DNA of 64,000 nt from Tumebacillus permanentifrigoris (GCF_003148565.1 NZ_QGGL01000013.1:1-64000), one strand, 5' to 3'. Shown: positions 9,542 to 18,920, counted from the first letter of the stretch. Notes: generated by a model not told the origin, from the sequence alone. A program made the numbers and translations.

Positions 9542-10336
9542 ATGAACGTTTGGTTATCGATTGTGAAAAAGGAACTGCGCATGCAGCGTGGCGTGGCGCT
9601 CGTGATTTTGGCGGCGTTGGTGCTGGTCAGTTCGTTGGGGATGTGGTTCGCGTTTACGAAAAATGAGGTGGCATCGGGTCTGTTCCTGCTGATCCCGCTG
9701 GCGTTACACGTGTTTTTCCTTCCGCTGTACATGTTGAACTCCATACAGAAAGAGTGGAAGCACACGTCGACGACGTTCTTGCAGATGCCGATCTCCGGTT
9801 GGAAACTGCTCAGTGCGAAACTGGTGAGCGGACTGCTGTACTTCTTGATCTCGTTCACGATCTTGTTCGTCGTCTGCGGGATCGCGTTCCGGGTCGGACC
9901 GGACGCGGATTTCTGGCAGCGCGTGCAATGGGAATTCGGAGCCGCTGATGGCGAGAATCTGATGGTGTTCAGCCAATACGCATCGCTGACCACCCAAGCT
10001 TACCTCTACCTGCTGGGGGCGTTGTTATACGCCAACTTGTCGCTCGTCGCGTTCACCACGCTCTTCTCGGTCGTCGTGCAATGGGTGCGCAACACGATTC
10101 GCAAGGCGGCCGGTCTGATCACCTTCCTCGTCTGTGTCGGCTTCATCTGGCTGTTGCTCCTGATCGCTGACACCACGGTGTATGACAAACTCACGCGCTG
10201 GGGTCAGATCAGCTTCTCGACGCACGGAATCAGCCTCGGCCACATCTATACAGGTGCGGTGCTGATCGACCTGCTGTTGACGGTGGCGCTGTTCCTGTTC
10301 TCCGGTTGGTTGATCGACCGCAAAGTGGAGGTGTAA
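9542..10336 (+). CDS. ABC-2 type membrane permease
   Basis: 264 residues with about six hydrophobic segments (near 18-40, 45-65, 95-118, 155-185, 195-217, 232-255). It is not recognisable to a specific substrate, but its place in an operon with a GntR regulator and an ATPase matches the Ytr/Ecs-like ABC export group that responds to envelope stress. Start at 9542 follows AAGGGGTGAG. Three bases separate its stop from the GntR start. Confidence 0.8.
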   Translation: MNVWLSIVKKELRMQRGVALVILAALVLVSSLGMWFAFTKNEVASGLFLLIPLALHVFFLPLYMLNSIQKEWKHTSTTFLQMPISGWKLLSAKLVSGLLYFLISFTILFVVCGIAFRVGPDADFWQRVQWEFGAADGENLMVFSQYASLTTQAYLYLLGALLYANLSLVAFTTLFSVVVQWVRNTIRKAAGLITFLVCVGFIWLLLLIADTTVYDKLTRWGQISFSTHGISLGHIYTGAVLIDLLLTVALFLFSGWLIDRKVEV

Positions 10337-10339
10337 GGC

Positions 10340-10717
10340 ATGGTCGAGGATTTCAACTCGTCACAGCCGATCTATTACCAGATCCTCCAGCGCATCTGCC
10401 GCCAGATCGTGCGCGGCGAGGTGCAGGCGGGCGACAAGTTACCATCCGTCCGCGAACTCGCTGTGCAGAGCGGCGTCAACCCGAACACCGCCCAACGCGT
10501 GTACACCGAACTCGAACGCTTGCACATCACGGAGACGCGGCGCGGACAGGGCACGTTTGTCACCGAAGACCAGTCGCAACTCCAGTCCTTGCGCGATACG
10601 CTCAAATCAGAGCGCATCCAAGCGTTTTTGCAAGACATGCGGGAGATGGGGTATACAGATGCGGAGATCGTGGCCGGCATCCAGCACCACCAACAGTCGG
10701 AGGAGGGGTCATCATGA
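10340..10717 (+). CDS. GntR family repressor, YtrA subfamily
   Basis: 125 residues. The winged-helix domain covers about 10-75 (YYQILQRICRQIVRGEVQAG and LPSVRELAVQSGVNPNTAQR) and is followed by a short helical tail of about 50 residues, as in YtrA-type GntR proteins that lack a large ligand domain. It sits between a permease and an ATPase gene and probably represses its own operon. It overlaps the ATPase gene by ATGA. Confidence 0.88.
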   Translation: MVEDFNSSQPIYYQILQRICRQIVRGEVQAGDKLPSVRELAVQSGVNPNTAQRVYTELERLHITETRRGQGTFVTEDQSQLQSLRDTLKSERIQAFLQDMREMGYTDAEIVAGIQHHQQSEEGSS

Positions 10718-11415
10718 GTCAGCACATCGTCGAATTCAAGAACGTCAGCAAAAAGTACCCAGGTCGGGAAGCGTTGCACAACGTCTCCTTCACCCTGCCG
10801 CGCGGCAAGGTGATCGGCTTGATCGGACCCAACGGCAGCGGCAAGTCGACCGCGCTGAAACTGATGGCGGGGCTGTTGCGCCCGAACGCTGGACAGGTGC
10901 TCGTCAACGGCGAGATCGCCGGTCGCCCGACGCAGCACCAGCACATGGCGTTTTTGTCAGACCGTGAGGAGCTGTACCCGTTCTACACGATTGGCGAGAC
11001 GCTCGCCTTTTACAAAAGCGTGTATGGAGACTTCGATCTCGCGAAGGCGGAAGACATGTTGAAGTTCCTGCAACTGGCCCCCGATCAAAAAGTAGGCGGA
11101 CTCTCGAAGGGCAACTACGGGCGGTTGAAAATGGTGCTGACGATCTCGCGGCGCGTGCCGTTGTTGCTGCTCGACGAACCGCTGTCCGGCCTCGACCCGA
11201 TGGTGCGCCAGACGATCATCCAGAGCATCATCTCCTACTTCGACCCGGAGCAGACGATTCTGCTCTCCACGCACGAAGTCAGCGAGATCGAGCCGATGCT
11301 CGACATGGCCATGCTCATCTTCAACGGCCAGCTCGTCGCGCTCGAAGACGTCGAAACGATCCGGGAAACGCATCAGCAACACCTCGTCGGCTGGATGAGC
11401 ACTGCGGTGCGCTAA
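10714..11415 (+). CDS. ABC transporter ATP-binding protein
   Basis: 233 residues, one nucleotide-binding domain. Walker A GPNGSGKST near 38, a divergent signature LSKGN near 130, and Walker B LLLLDEPLSGLD near 152 are present. It pairs with the ABC-2 permease two genes upstream. GGAGGAGGGG precedes the ATG, which overlaps the GntR stop. The ligand or peptide exported is unknown. Confidence 0.9.
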   Translation: MSQHIVEFKNVSKKYPGREALHNVSFTLPRGKVIGLIGPNGSGKSTALKLMAGLLRPNAGQVLVNGEIAGRPTQHQHMAFLSDREELYPFYTIGETLAFYKSVYGDFDLAKAEDMLKFLQLAPDQKVGGLSKGNYGRLKMVLTISRRVPLLLLDEPLSGLDPMVRQTIIQSIISYFDPEQTILLSTHEVSEIEPMLDMAMLIFNGQLVALEDVETIRETHQQHLVGWMSTAVR

Positions 11416-11433
11416 GCGCCCTTCCCTCTGCAA

Positions 11434-11467
11434 AAAAGCCCTCGCACACGATGTGCGGGGGCTTTGG
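11434..11467 (+). terminator. Probable terminator of GntR/ABC operon
   Basis: AAAGCCC-CGCACA / TGTGCG-GGGCTTT stem. The T tail is short, so it may be leaky. Confidence 0.55.
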
Positions 11468-11534
11468 TTATCGGTCCGTCTCAGGGGCAGACTTCGCAAC
11501 AGTAACACAACATTCAAAATGTTGCGTTGTACCG

Positions 11535-11647
11535 TTGTTATTGCGTCGCGTCATTGGTACGATGTTCATGACAAAACTTTCGTAGCGTTTTTTTGAGAAC
11601 GCTCTCCCATTTTTGCTCGTGAGTGACATCACGAGCCCTTTTTTTGT
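11535..11647 (+). ncRNA. Possible short plus-strand RNA with its own terminator
   Basis: Between the ABC operon and the convergent HTH-TPR gene there is TTGTTA (11535-11540), a 17-base spacer and TACGAT (11558-11563). Then comes a hairpin AGCGTT...AACGCT (about 11585-11604) and a perfect terminator GCTCGTGA / TCACGAGC with seven T ending at 11647. The terminator reads rightwards and overlaps the 3' end of the minus-strand gene. An inverted repeat CAACATT/AATGTTG (11508-11524) sits just upstream. No convincing reading frame is present. It could be a small RNA antisense to the regulator's 3' end, or simply a backup terminator. Confidence 0.3.
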
Positions 11648-12894
11648 CCACAGCTTTCACGCAAGCGCAGCAGGGCTTGCTGTCCGATGTGCAACGCTTC
11701 TCGGAGATCGGTGTGCAAGAGCCGCATCGAGGAGTAGACATCCGAAGACTCGAACGCATACGTGCTGGCAGCTTCATACTCCCCCATCGCGTAGAGCAGC
11801 TTGGCATAGTGCAGCAGCACGAATCCCCGCTCCTCCGTCACCTGTCCCGTGGCGGACAGTTCGACCGCTTCTGCAAACAAGTGGGTGGCGACGGCGTAGT
11901 CGCCCCTGTTGCGGTACACGTTGGCGATGCGGGCTTTGATCAGCGCGATCTCATGCGGTTGCAACTCGTCTTGCATAACACGCAGTTCTTCTTCCAAGAC
12001 GGCGATGATCTCCTCGGGCGGGTCGTCGCTCAGGCACGCGGCGAGACTGCGGGTGGCATACTCGAGCCGCTTGGCTCCCGCTTCCGCATAATACGGAATC
12101 GCTTTGCGGAAAAACGGAACGGCGCTCTGTGCATCGCCTAGATTTTGATAGCAGTTGCCCACATTCAAGTAACAACTTCCTAAGTAATAGGGCACGGGAT
12201 GGCGTTGGAACAGCGGAATCGCCTTGTTGAGGTACTCGATGGCGGTTTTTTCCTGACTCATCATCCGCAGACAATCGGCCATGTTGTAATAGAGCCCTGG
12301 CACGATGAGGTCATCGACCATCGGGTGGCTGTGGAGGATGTCGATCGAGCGTTGGTAGTGATGCTTGGCGGTGACGAAGTCCTTGTTGAGTGCCCACGCG
12401 TTGCCGATGGCGTTATGTACCTTGGCAAAAAACAAGGGATTGAACTGGGCGGAGTCCTTGAGTTTGTTCGCGAGGGCGTAGAGCATCGCGACGGCTTGCA
12501 TGCGCGTGTCCGGTTTGACGATCAAGACATTGCCCTCCACCCACGTCAGCTCGTCGCGTTGGTAATCGTGCAGGGTGGCCTCCTGTTGCTTGATCCGTGC
12601 GATCATCGCCAGCGCGCGGTCGAGGTCGATCCCTCGGCGGTAGATCTGGGCGATTTCCAGCATCGCTTCGACTTTTAGGTGCGGGATCAGGTCGACCAGT
12701 TCATGAAAAGGGACCTTCAGCGTCTTGGCGATGCGATGCAACACATCGGGTGAGGGCAGGAACCGTTCGTTCTCGGTGCCGGAAATCGTCGAAGGGGACA
12801 CGCTGGCCTTGTCGGCCAGTTCCTTTTGGTTCCAGCCTAGAGCTTCTCTGAGGTGTTTGATTTTGACTCCGATGGAGACAGGATGGTCAGACAT
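11629..12894 (-). CDS. XRE-type HTH regulator with TPR repeats (paralog 2)
   Basis: 421 residues. The N-terminal Cro/C1 helix-turn-helix (about 8-65; LGWNQKELADKASVSPSTIS) is followed by an all-helical tail that looks like tetratricopeptide repeats (ALAMIARIKQQEATL, KDFVTAKHHYQRSIDI, LGDAQSAVPFFRKAI). This layout is shared by RRNPP-type peptide-sensing regulators (PlcR, NprR, Rap-like), but no signal-peptide gene is visible next to it, so peptide sensing is only a possibility. AAAGGAG lies 12 bases before the start. It follows its paralog by 18 bases, so the two form one transcript. Confidence 0.8.
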   Translation of the reverse strand: MSDHPVSIGVKIKHLREALGWNQKELADKASVSPSTISGTENERFLPSPDVLHRIAKTLKVPFHELVDLIPHLKVEAMLEIAQIYRRGIDLDRALAMIARIKQQEATLHDYQRDELTWVEGNVLIVKPDTRMQAVAMLYALANKLKDSAQFNPLFFAKVHNAIGNAWALNKDFVTAKHHYQRSIDILHSHPMVDDLIVPGLYYNMADCLRMMSQEKTAIEYLNKAIPLFQRHPVPYYLGSCYLNVGNCYQNLGDAQSAVPFFRKAIPYYAEAGAKRLEYATRSLAACLSDDPPEEIIAVLEEELRVMQDELQPHEIALIKARIANVYRNRGDYAVATHLFAEAVELSATGQVTEERGFVLLHYAKLLYAMGEYEAASTYAFESSDVYSSMRLLHTDLREALHIGQQALLRLRESCGQKKGS

Positions 12895-12912
12895 GGTAGG
12901 TGTCGTCTCCTT

Positions 12913-14166
12913 TTATGTGGTGGTGAGGGAATCGCGCAGTCTGAGAATCGCTTCCTTGCCCACCCGAAGTGATTCCTTCAGGTCGAGATGGTAGTAGAGC
13001 AGCGTCGCGTAGATATCAGACGCTTGAAACGCATAGTCGTTCGCCTGCTCATACGCGCCCGCCTCCAAGAGCACTTTGGCATAGATCAGCAGGATGTACG
13101 CCCGCTCGGCACAGGGCTCGTAGCTCGATGACAGGTCAACCGCCGCTGCAATCGTGGCTTGCGCTTGGGGCAAGTCCTCCAGATCGAGGTACAGCTTCGC
13201 GATCCGTGCCAGCACCTGCGCTCGTTCGAGGTGTTTCTCATGTTCGCTCAGGACCTGCAATTCCATCTGCAAAAAAGCAATCGCCTGTTGCGGCGTTGCT
13301 CCACCAAAAAACGCGGCGTCGCTGATCGAACGCACGCCGACCTGCCGCACATCTGCATACTCATAAAACAACAACGACTTGCGATACGCTTCTGCAGATT
13401 GCTTGGAGAGGTTGAGGCCCTTGTACGTCTCGCCGAGGGCAAAAAACATCTCCCCGACCTTGCGCGGGGTGTTGTATTTGGAGAACAGCTCACTCGCTTG
13501 ATGGGTGTACGCCAACGCATCCGCATCATGGCGCAACATCCGAGACGCCACGCCCAAGTTCTGATGGAGCGTCCCCAGCAACGGATGGTCAGGCAGGGCG
13601 AGGCTGGTCAGGATCTCCAGACCGCGCTTGAAGTGATGACTGGCGGTCACGAAATCTCCGTTGAGCGACCACCCATCCCCGAGCGTATTCTGCACCGCCG
13701 CTGTAAAAATCGGATCGCTCTGCACCGCCGATTCCAGCTTGTGGGACAGGGCATACAGCAACTCCATCGCCGGCATCCGGTCATCGGCATGCAGCAAAAG
13801 CGCTCGCGCTTCGAGCAGGGTGATCTCATCGCGTTGGGAATCGAGGAGTTCTGCGCGTTGCTTGATGTCGGTGAGCACCGCCATCGTCTGCTCATATTCA
13901 CGACGGTAGAGGTGGATGCGGGCGAGATCGAGCCTCGTGTTGACAGGGAGGTCAGCGCGTTGCTCCTCTGCGTCCTGCAAGGGAATGCCCAACGCGGTGG
14001 AGAGGCGTTGGAGGATGTCGGGCGAGGGGGTGAAGCGGCCATTCTCCACACCGGAGATCGTGGACGGTGACACGTCCGCTTTTTCCGCCAGTTCCTTTTG
14101 GTTCCAGCCCTTCGCTTCTCGATGTTGTTTGATTTTTGCTCCGATGGAGACCTGTTGGTGGGTCAT
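12913..14166 (-). CDS. XRE-type HTH regulator with TPR repeats (paralog 1)
   Basis: 417 residues with the same plan as the downstream gene: HTH at about 8-65 (KGWNQKELAEKADVSPSTIS) and TPR-like repeats to the C-terminus. The two HTH domains are nearly alike while the TPR regions differ more, as expected for a tandem duplication with divergence of the sensing part. AAAGGGAG lies upstream of the ATG and an extended -10 promoter is at 14206-14211. Regulated genes are not identifiable; the divergent neighbour is the peptide importer operon. Confidence 0.8.
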   Translation of the reverse strand: MTHQQVSIGAKIKQHREAKGWNQKELAEKADVSPSTISGVENGRFTPSPDILQRLSTALGIPLQDAEEQRADLPVNTRLDLARIHLYRREYEQTMAVLTDIKQRAELLDSQRDEITLLEARALLLHADDRMPAMELLYALSHKLESAVQSDPIFTAAVQNTLGDGWSLNGDFVTASHHFKRGLEILTSLALPDHPLLGTLHQNLGVASRMLRHDADALAYTHQASELFSKYNTPRKVGEMFFALGETYKGLNLSKQSAEAYRKSLLFYEYADVRQVGVRSISDAAFFGGATPQQAIAFLQMELQVLSEHEKHLERAQVLARIAKLYLDLEDLPQAQATIAAAVDLSSSYEPCAERAYILLIYAKVLLEAGAYEQANDYAFQASDIYATLLYYHLDLKESLRVGKEAILRLRDSLTTT

Positions 14167-14205
14167 GGGTACGGTCGTCTCCCTTTTCTACTAGTATGTA
14201 AGTTT

Positions 14206-14214
14206 AGTATAACA
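14206..14214 (-). promoter_or_regulatory. Extended -10 promoter of the HTH-TPR pair
   Basis: Read on the minus strand, TGTTATACT is an extended -10 about 40 bases upstream of the start at 14166. The -35 is poor. Confidence 0.5.
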
Positions 14215-14453
14215 AACAATAGAAAAAAACCTTGTCATCAGAATCCAGAGATTGCGATTGCGCCACAGAGGAGAACTACCTCGATTCAAAAAGTGCCGTA
14301 CATTTGCGTCCTCCCGAGTGTAACCAACAACTTCTTCGTGTGTCTACTCTTTTGTGCAGCGTAGAAGTCCGTCTTATGAATTCAGAATATTAGGAACCAT
14401 TACAGATAGAAGTCAGTCTATTAATGGAGACCACGAGAAAGTGGGGGGTTGCT

Positions 14454-15458
14454 GTGAACGAATTGCTGGACGTGCGCGATCTGACGGTTGCGTTCCAGAG
14501 CAAGGACAAGTCGAAGTCGCTGATCCCAGCACTCGACTCCGTGACATTCACGATCAAGCGCGGCGAGACGCTCGGGCTGGTCGGAGAGTCCGGCTGTGGC
14601 AAGACGCTGTCCTCGCTGGCGGTGATGGGCTTGTTGCCAGAGTCTGCAAGGGTGCAGAGCGGGCAGTTGGTATTTGACGGGGAGGATCTCCTCGCCTTGA
14701 AGGCAGCGGAGCACAACAAAGTGCGCGGCGTGCGGATCGGGATGATTTTTCAAGACCCGATGACGTCGCTCTCCCCGTACTATACGATCGGCAACCAATT
14801 GATGGAGGGCATGCGCTACCACCTCGCGATGACGAAACGACAGGCGAAGGAACGCGGAATCGAACTGTTGCGCCGAGTGGGCATCCCTGAACCGGAGCGC
14901 GTGTTTACCGACTACCCGGCCCAGCTCTCCGGTGGCATGCGTCAGCGCGTGATGATCGCCATCGCGATCTCCTGCGAGCCAGATCTGCTGATCGCTGACG
15001 AACCGACCACAGCGCTCGACGTGACCACCCAAGCGCAGATCCTCGAATTGCTCGGGGATTTGCAGCGCGAGAAGGGCATGTCGCTGGTGCTGATCTCGCA
15101 TGACTTGGGCGTGATCGCGGAGATGTGTCAACGCGTCGTGGTCATGTATGCCGGGCAAGTGATCGAACAGGCGGAGTCCAAAGCCTTGTTCGCCAGCCCG
15201 ACACATCCGTACACCCGCGCCCTGCTCGCCGCCACTCCACGGCTGTCGAGCAAGCAAGAGCGCTTCTACTCGATCCCCGGCTCCGTGCCGGCCCCGACCG
15301 AATGGGGCACCGGCTGTCGATTCCGCAGTCGCTGTGAACAGGCGACCGACACCTGTGGCGAGATGCCGCCGCTCTCTCGGATGGACGGTCAGCGCTATGT
15401 GCGGTGCTGGTATGCACCGGACTTGCAGTCGACGTTGCCCAAGGAGGTGCGCGCATGA
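14454..15458 (+). CDS. Oligopeptide/dipeptide ABC transporter ATPase (DppD/OppD type)
   Basis: 334 residues. Walker [11 protein letters not shown] near 41, signature LSGGMRQR near 160, Walker [13 protein letters not shown] near 177, and the C-terminal oligopeptide-transporter extension with [14 protein letters not shown] near 290-303. I start at GTG 14454, which follows GTGGGGGG; an in-frame ATG at 14424 has no ribosome site. First gene of a four-gene importer. The 287 bases upstream hold no gene and no clear promoter. Confidence 0.88.
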   Translation: MNELLDVRDLTVAFQSKDKSKSLIPALDSVTFTIKRGETLGLVGESGCGKTLSSLAVMGLLPESARVQSGQLVFDGEDLLALKAAEHNKVRGVRIGMIFQDPMTSLSPYYTIGNQLMEGMRYHLAMTKRQAKERGIELLRRVGIPEPERVFTDYPAQLSGGMRQRVMIAIAISCEPDLLIADEPTTALDVTTQAQILELLGDLQREKGMSLVLISHDLGVIAEMCQRVVVMYAGQVIEQAESKALFASPTHPYTRALLAATPRLSSKQERFYSIPGSVPAPTEWGTGCRFRSRCEQATDTCGEMPPLSRMDGQRYVRCWYAPDLQSTLPKEVRA

Positions 15459-16432
15459 GCCGTCCAATTCTCCAAGTTCGCGACCTGAACATGCATTTCC
15501 CGGTCAAAAAAGGACTCCGCCAGCTCGGCACCGTCCGCGCCGTCGATGGCTTGTCTTTTGACCTCTATGAAGGTGAAACCCTCGCGCTGGTCGGTGAATC
15601 CGGCTGTGGGAAGTCGACGACCGGACGGGCGGTGTTGCGCTTGATCGATGCGACGGACGGCTCGATTCAATTCCAAGGCGAGGAAGTCCGCGAGATGTCG
15701 CGCTCTCGACTGTTCCAACTGCGCCGCGAGATGCAGATCGTGTTCCAAGACGCCTATTCGTTCCTCAACCCGCGCCTGACGATCGGGGAATCGATTTTGG
15801 AAGCGATGGAAGTCCACGGCCTGCACACCAAGCAACAGCGCGCCGACAAACTTTCCGAACTGCTCGACATCGTGGGGCTGAACGACAGCTATGCAGGTCG
15901 CTACCCGCACGAAATTTCCGGAGGGCAACGCCAGCGCATCGGCATCGCCCGCGCCCTCTCGCTGCACCCGAAAGTGATCGTCGCTGACGAGCCGGTCTCG
16001 GCGCTGGACGTCTCCGTGCAGTCCCAAGTCCTGAACCTCTTCCAAGACCTCAAGGACAAGTTCGGACTTTCCTACCTGTTCATCTCACACGACCTGTCTG
16101 TCGTGCGCCACGTCGCGGATCGCGTCGCGGTGATGTATCTCGGAAAAATCGTCGAGACGGGAACGGCCGACGAGCTTTTTGACAACCCGCAGCATCCGTA
16201 CACCCAAGCGTTGCTCTCCGCTGTTCCGCAGCCGGAAGTGGCGGTTGCCCGCGAACGGATCATCCTGCGAGGCGAAGTGCCGAGCCCGATGAACCCGCCG
16301 TCCGGCTGTGCGTTCCATACGCGCTGTCCGATCGCAACACAACGCTGTCAGGAACAAGTGCCCGCGCTCGCTCCGTCAGCGGCAGGAACCCTCGTCGCCT
16401 GCCATCACGTCGAAGGGGGGAATCCAACATGA
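15455..16432 (+). CDS. Oligopeptide/dipeptide ABC transporter ATPase (DppF/OppF type)
   Basis: 325 residues. Walker A GESGCGKST near 47, signature SGGQRQRIGIARAL near 153, Walker B VIVADEPVSALDVS near 175, and the C-terminal motif CAFHTRCPIATQRC of this subfamily. AAGGAGGTG precedes the ATG, and it overlaps the previous gene by ATGA. It forms the heterodimeric ATPase with its neighbour. Confidence 0.92.
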   Translation: MSRPILQVRDLNMHFPVKKGLRQLGTVRAVDGLSFDLYEGETLALVGESGCGKSTTGRAVLRLIDATDGSIQFQGEEVREMSRSRLFQLRREMQIVFQDAYSFLNPRLTIGESILEAMEVHGLHTKQQRADKLSELLDIVGLNDSYAGRYPHEISGGQRQRIGIARALSLHPKVIVADEPVSALDVSVQSQVLNLFQDLKDKFGLSYLFISHDLSVVRHVADRVAVMYLGKIVETGTADELFDNPQHPYTQALLSAVPQPEVAVARERIILRGEVPSPMNPPSGCAFHTRCPIATQRCQEQVPALAPSAAGTLVACHHVEGGNPT

Positions 16433-17376
16433 GCGCATGGCGCAGTATCACGTCGGTGTTGCTTCGCAACCTGATCGGCTTCGCGGCGATCTCGCTCGTC
16501 ATCATCCTCATCACCTTCCTGCCGCTGGCGATCAAAGTCACGCCGCATGCGACCACCCCAGACCTGATGACCACGAACTGGTCGTTCTATTTCAAATCGG
16601 TCGGGTCGTTCCTCGTCAACCTCACACACGGCGACTTCGGGGAATTGCGGATCAAGATGAACTGGATTCGCGGCTTCATGACGCCGGAGCTCAACAAGCA
16701 GATCCTCTCCTTTGTCGCCGGGATGGCCTCGCGTTCGGCGTCGATTCTGATGTCCGCCGTCGCACTCGGCACACTCAGCGGCATCCTGCTGGGCGCTGTG
16801 CAGTTTTTTGTCCCCACGTGGGCGCGGAAGCTGATCGGTGGCTTCAACCACGTGATTTTTTCGATGCCTGATCTGTTGTTGATCTTGCTCCTGTCCCTCG
16901 GGGTGGTCAAATTCAACCAGCTACTGGGCAAGTACCTGATCGGGGTCGCTGACTTTGGCGAGAACAAGATCTTCGCCCTGCCGATGTTGTCGCTGCTGAT
17001 TCCCGTCTCGGCGCTGGTCTATCGGTACACCGTCAACGCCTGCTACGAAGCCTACTCACAGGAATGTGTGCGAACGGCACGCGCCAAAGGCCTGCCGGAG
17101 CACCATGTGTTCCGCAAATACGTGATGCGCCCCGCGCTGGACTCGATCCTCGCCGTGCTCCCGAAGGTCGTGGCGTTTGCCGCGTCCAGTCTCGTGATCG
17201 TCGAACGCTTCCTGAACATTCAAGGCGTGACGTGGTGGTTCCAAGCGCGGGCGAACATTCCCGAGCTCACGAAATTGCTCGCGACGATACTGATGTGCCT
17301 CGCCGCCTTCGTGGTGGTTGTCAACTTGATCGCATCGCTGTTGCGCCTCTGGGTCAACCCGGCGCTGCGCAAATAG
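16429..17376 (+). CDS. Peptide ABC transporter permease (DppB type)
   Basis: 315 residues with about six membrane segments; the inner-membrane permease signature region lies near 205-235 (ECVRTARAKGLPEHHVFRKY). The extracytoplasmic loop after the first segment (about 35-95) is usual for DppB-like proteins. ATGA overlap with the upstream ATPase gene. Together with the next gene it forms the channel. Confidence 0.88.
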   Translation: MSAWRSITSVLLRNLIGFAAISLVIILITFLPLAIKVTPHATTPDLMTTNWSFYFKSVGSFLVNLTHGDFGELRIKMNWIRGFMTPELNKQILSFVAGMASRSASILMSAVALGTLSGILLGAVQFFVPTWARKLIGGFNHVIFSMPDLLLILLLSLGVVKFNQLLGKYLIGVADFGENKIFALPMLSLLIPVSALVYRYTVNACYEAYSQECVRTARAKGLPEHHVFRKYVMRPALDSILAVLPKVVAFAASSLVIVERFLNIQGVTWWFQARANIPELTKLLATILMCLAAFVVVVNLIASLLRLWVNPALRK

Positions 17377-17379
17377 GGG

Positions 17380-18297
17380 GTGAATGTCATAAACAAATCC
17401 TTGCTGTTCGGGCTGCTCGGCTCGATCCTGCTGTTGTTGACCATCGTGTTCGGCCCCTCGCTTGCGCCCTACTCGATGGACGAACTGCATCTATTCAAAA
17501 AAATTCCGCAAGCAGATGGCACGGTGAAGATCGAACCCGCCCCGCAAGCGCCCGATGGCACGAACTTGCTCGGGACCGACCAAAACGGGCGTGACGTGCT
17601 CTCGAAAATTTTGCGCGGTGCGCGGATCACGGTCACATTTGCCGTGCTGGTCGCGCTCCTGCGCGTGGTGGTCGGCCTGCCGCTCGCCTATCTGGGAGCC
17701 AGCTTCCCGCGGACGGTCGGCTGGTTGAATGAGAAACTCAGCCTCGCCTTCACGACGATCCCGGCGGTGCTGATCGTGTTTCTCGTGGTCATCGTCTTTA
17801 TCTTCAGCGACGCGATCTCACCGACACAGATTCTGTTGCTGATGAGCCTGTTGATCGCGCTGGTCGGACTGTTTCCAACCGCTTATGTCATCCAAGGCAA
17901 GATGGACAGCATCTTGAAAAGCCCGTTCATGGAAGGCCAGCGCGCCATCGGCACCGGGCGCTGGCGCATCCTGCGCAAACACATCATGCCCCACCTCTCG
18001 ACATATGTGATGGTGTTGCTGGTCAGCGAGATCGCGCAGACCTTGTGGCTGGCGGGGCAACTTGGCGTGATGTCGGTGTTTCTCGGCGGCTCGATCCTTG
18101 AACAGGGCGGCCCGATCAACATGCGCTACCCGGAGGAGTGGGCGGGTTCGATCGGGTATTCGTACCAAGCGTTCCGCTCGCACCCGATGATGGTGCTGTA
18201 TCCGGTTTTTGCTTTGTCGTTTGCGATCCTGTCCTTTCATACGCTGGCGGACGGCATTCGCAAACACCATGAACGCAAGTGGGGGATCAGCCTCTAG
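17380..18297 (+). CDS. Peptide ABC transporter permease (DppC type)
   Basis: 305 residues. N-terminal membrane segment, DppC-type segment LLGTDQNGRDVLSKILRGAR near 65-84, then five more segments and the permease loop around 185-205. The GTG at 17380 lies inside the AGGGGGTGA ribosome-like stretch, so the true start could be slightly later; no ATG fits. Last gene of the importer: no solute-binding-protein gene accompanies the four membrane and ATPase genes. Confidence 0.87.
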   Translation: MNVINKSLLFGLLGSILLLLTIVFGPSLAPYSMDELHLFKKIPQADGTVKIEPAPQAPDGTNLLGTDQNGRDVLSKILRGARITVTFAVLVALLRVVVGLPLAYLGASFPRTVGWLNEKLSLAFTTIPAVLIVFLVVIVFIFSDAISPTQILLLMSLLIALVGLFPTAYVIQGKMDSILKSPFMEGQRAIGTGRWRILRKHIMPHLSTYVMVLLVSEIAQTLWLAGQLGVMSVFLGGSILEQGGPINMRYPEEWAGSIGYSYQAFRSHPMMVLYPVFALSFAILSFHTLADGIRKHHERKWGISL

Positions 18298-18407
18298 TTG
18301 CGTGATCATTCCGTCTCGGGTCGGAAGGAAAAACACCCGACCGCGATGTATACTATAAATAGAAAATGAAAACTCAAAGTTTTCAATCGTGAGGGTGAGG
18401 GTAAAAC

Positions 18408-18917
18408 ATGGAGCGTAAATTTGCTGGTATCTTACTGTTGTTGGTGGGCGCGGTGCTCGCGTTTGGCACGCTGGGGGTCGTCACCGTCTCGGTCGCCTAT
18501 CTCTGGCCGCTGTTCATGCTCGTTCCAGGGATCATGTTCCACGTGACGTTCTTCTCCAATCCGAAACAATCGCGTTCCGGGTTGCTCGTGCCGGGTGGGG
18601 TCTTGATCGTCTACGGTTTGTTGTTCCTGTTCTGCAACATCTTTGGGTGGGATTCGTTGGAGAATTTGTGGCCGGTCTTCCTGATTGGTCCGTCTGTGGG
18701 CCTCTTCGAATCGTATCTGTTCGGTTCGCGTCAGCCAGGTCTGCTGATTCCGGCCTCGATCCTGATGGTGCTCGCGTTGCTGTTCCTCGGCTTCAACGTC
18801 CTGAGCGGTCTGCTCGGCGGCGGGCTTGGCGTGGTGCTGGTCCTTGCAGGTCTCTGGGTGCTGTTTGGCAGAGGTGTCGGCAAGAGCAAGAGTGAATCGT
18901 TCTTTAAGCAGAAGTAG
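18408..18917 (+). CDS. Small membrane protein, DUF5668/LiaF-like hydrophobic repeats
   Basis: 169 residues made of six short hydrophobic segments in pairs (near 6-22, 26-44, 58-74, 78-96, 102-120, 126-144), the pattern of the N-terminal membrane domain of LiaF-like envelope-stress proteins, without their soluble domain. The tail is basic and serine-rich. I cannot assign a function. A TATACTATAAAT stretch at about 18349 may be its -10. Single gene with its own terminator. Confidence 0.7.
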   Translation: MERKFAGILLLLVGAVLAFGTLGVVTVSVAYLWPLFMLVPGIMFHVTFFSNPKQSRSGLLVPGGVLIVYGLLFLFCNIFGWDSLENLWPVFLIGPSVGLFESYLFGSRQPGLLIPASILMVLALLFLGFNVLSGLLGGGLGVVLVLAGLWVLFGRGVGKSKSESFFKQK

Positions 18918-18920
18918 CAA

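Noticed and set aside
11416-11628. Phr-like signal-peptide gene for the HTH-TPR regulators
   Set aside because: The minus-strand frames here (14 and 33 codons) lack a hydrophobic export segment and ribosome site.
14424-14453. ATG 14424 as start of the DppD-type ATPase
   Set aside because: No ribosome site in front; GTG 14454 follows GTGGGGGG and matches the usual N-terminus of the family.
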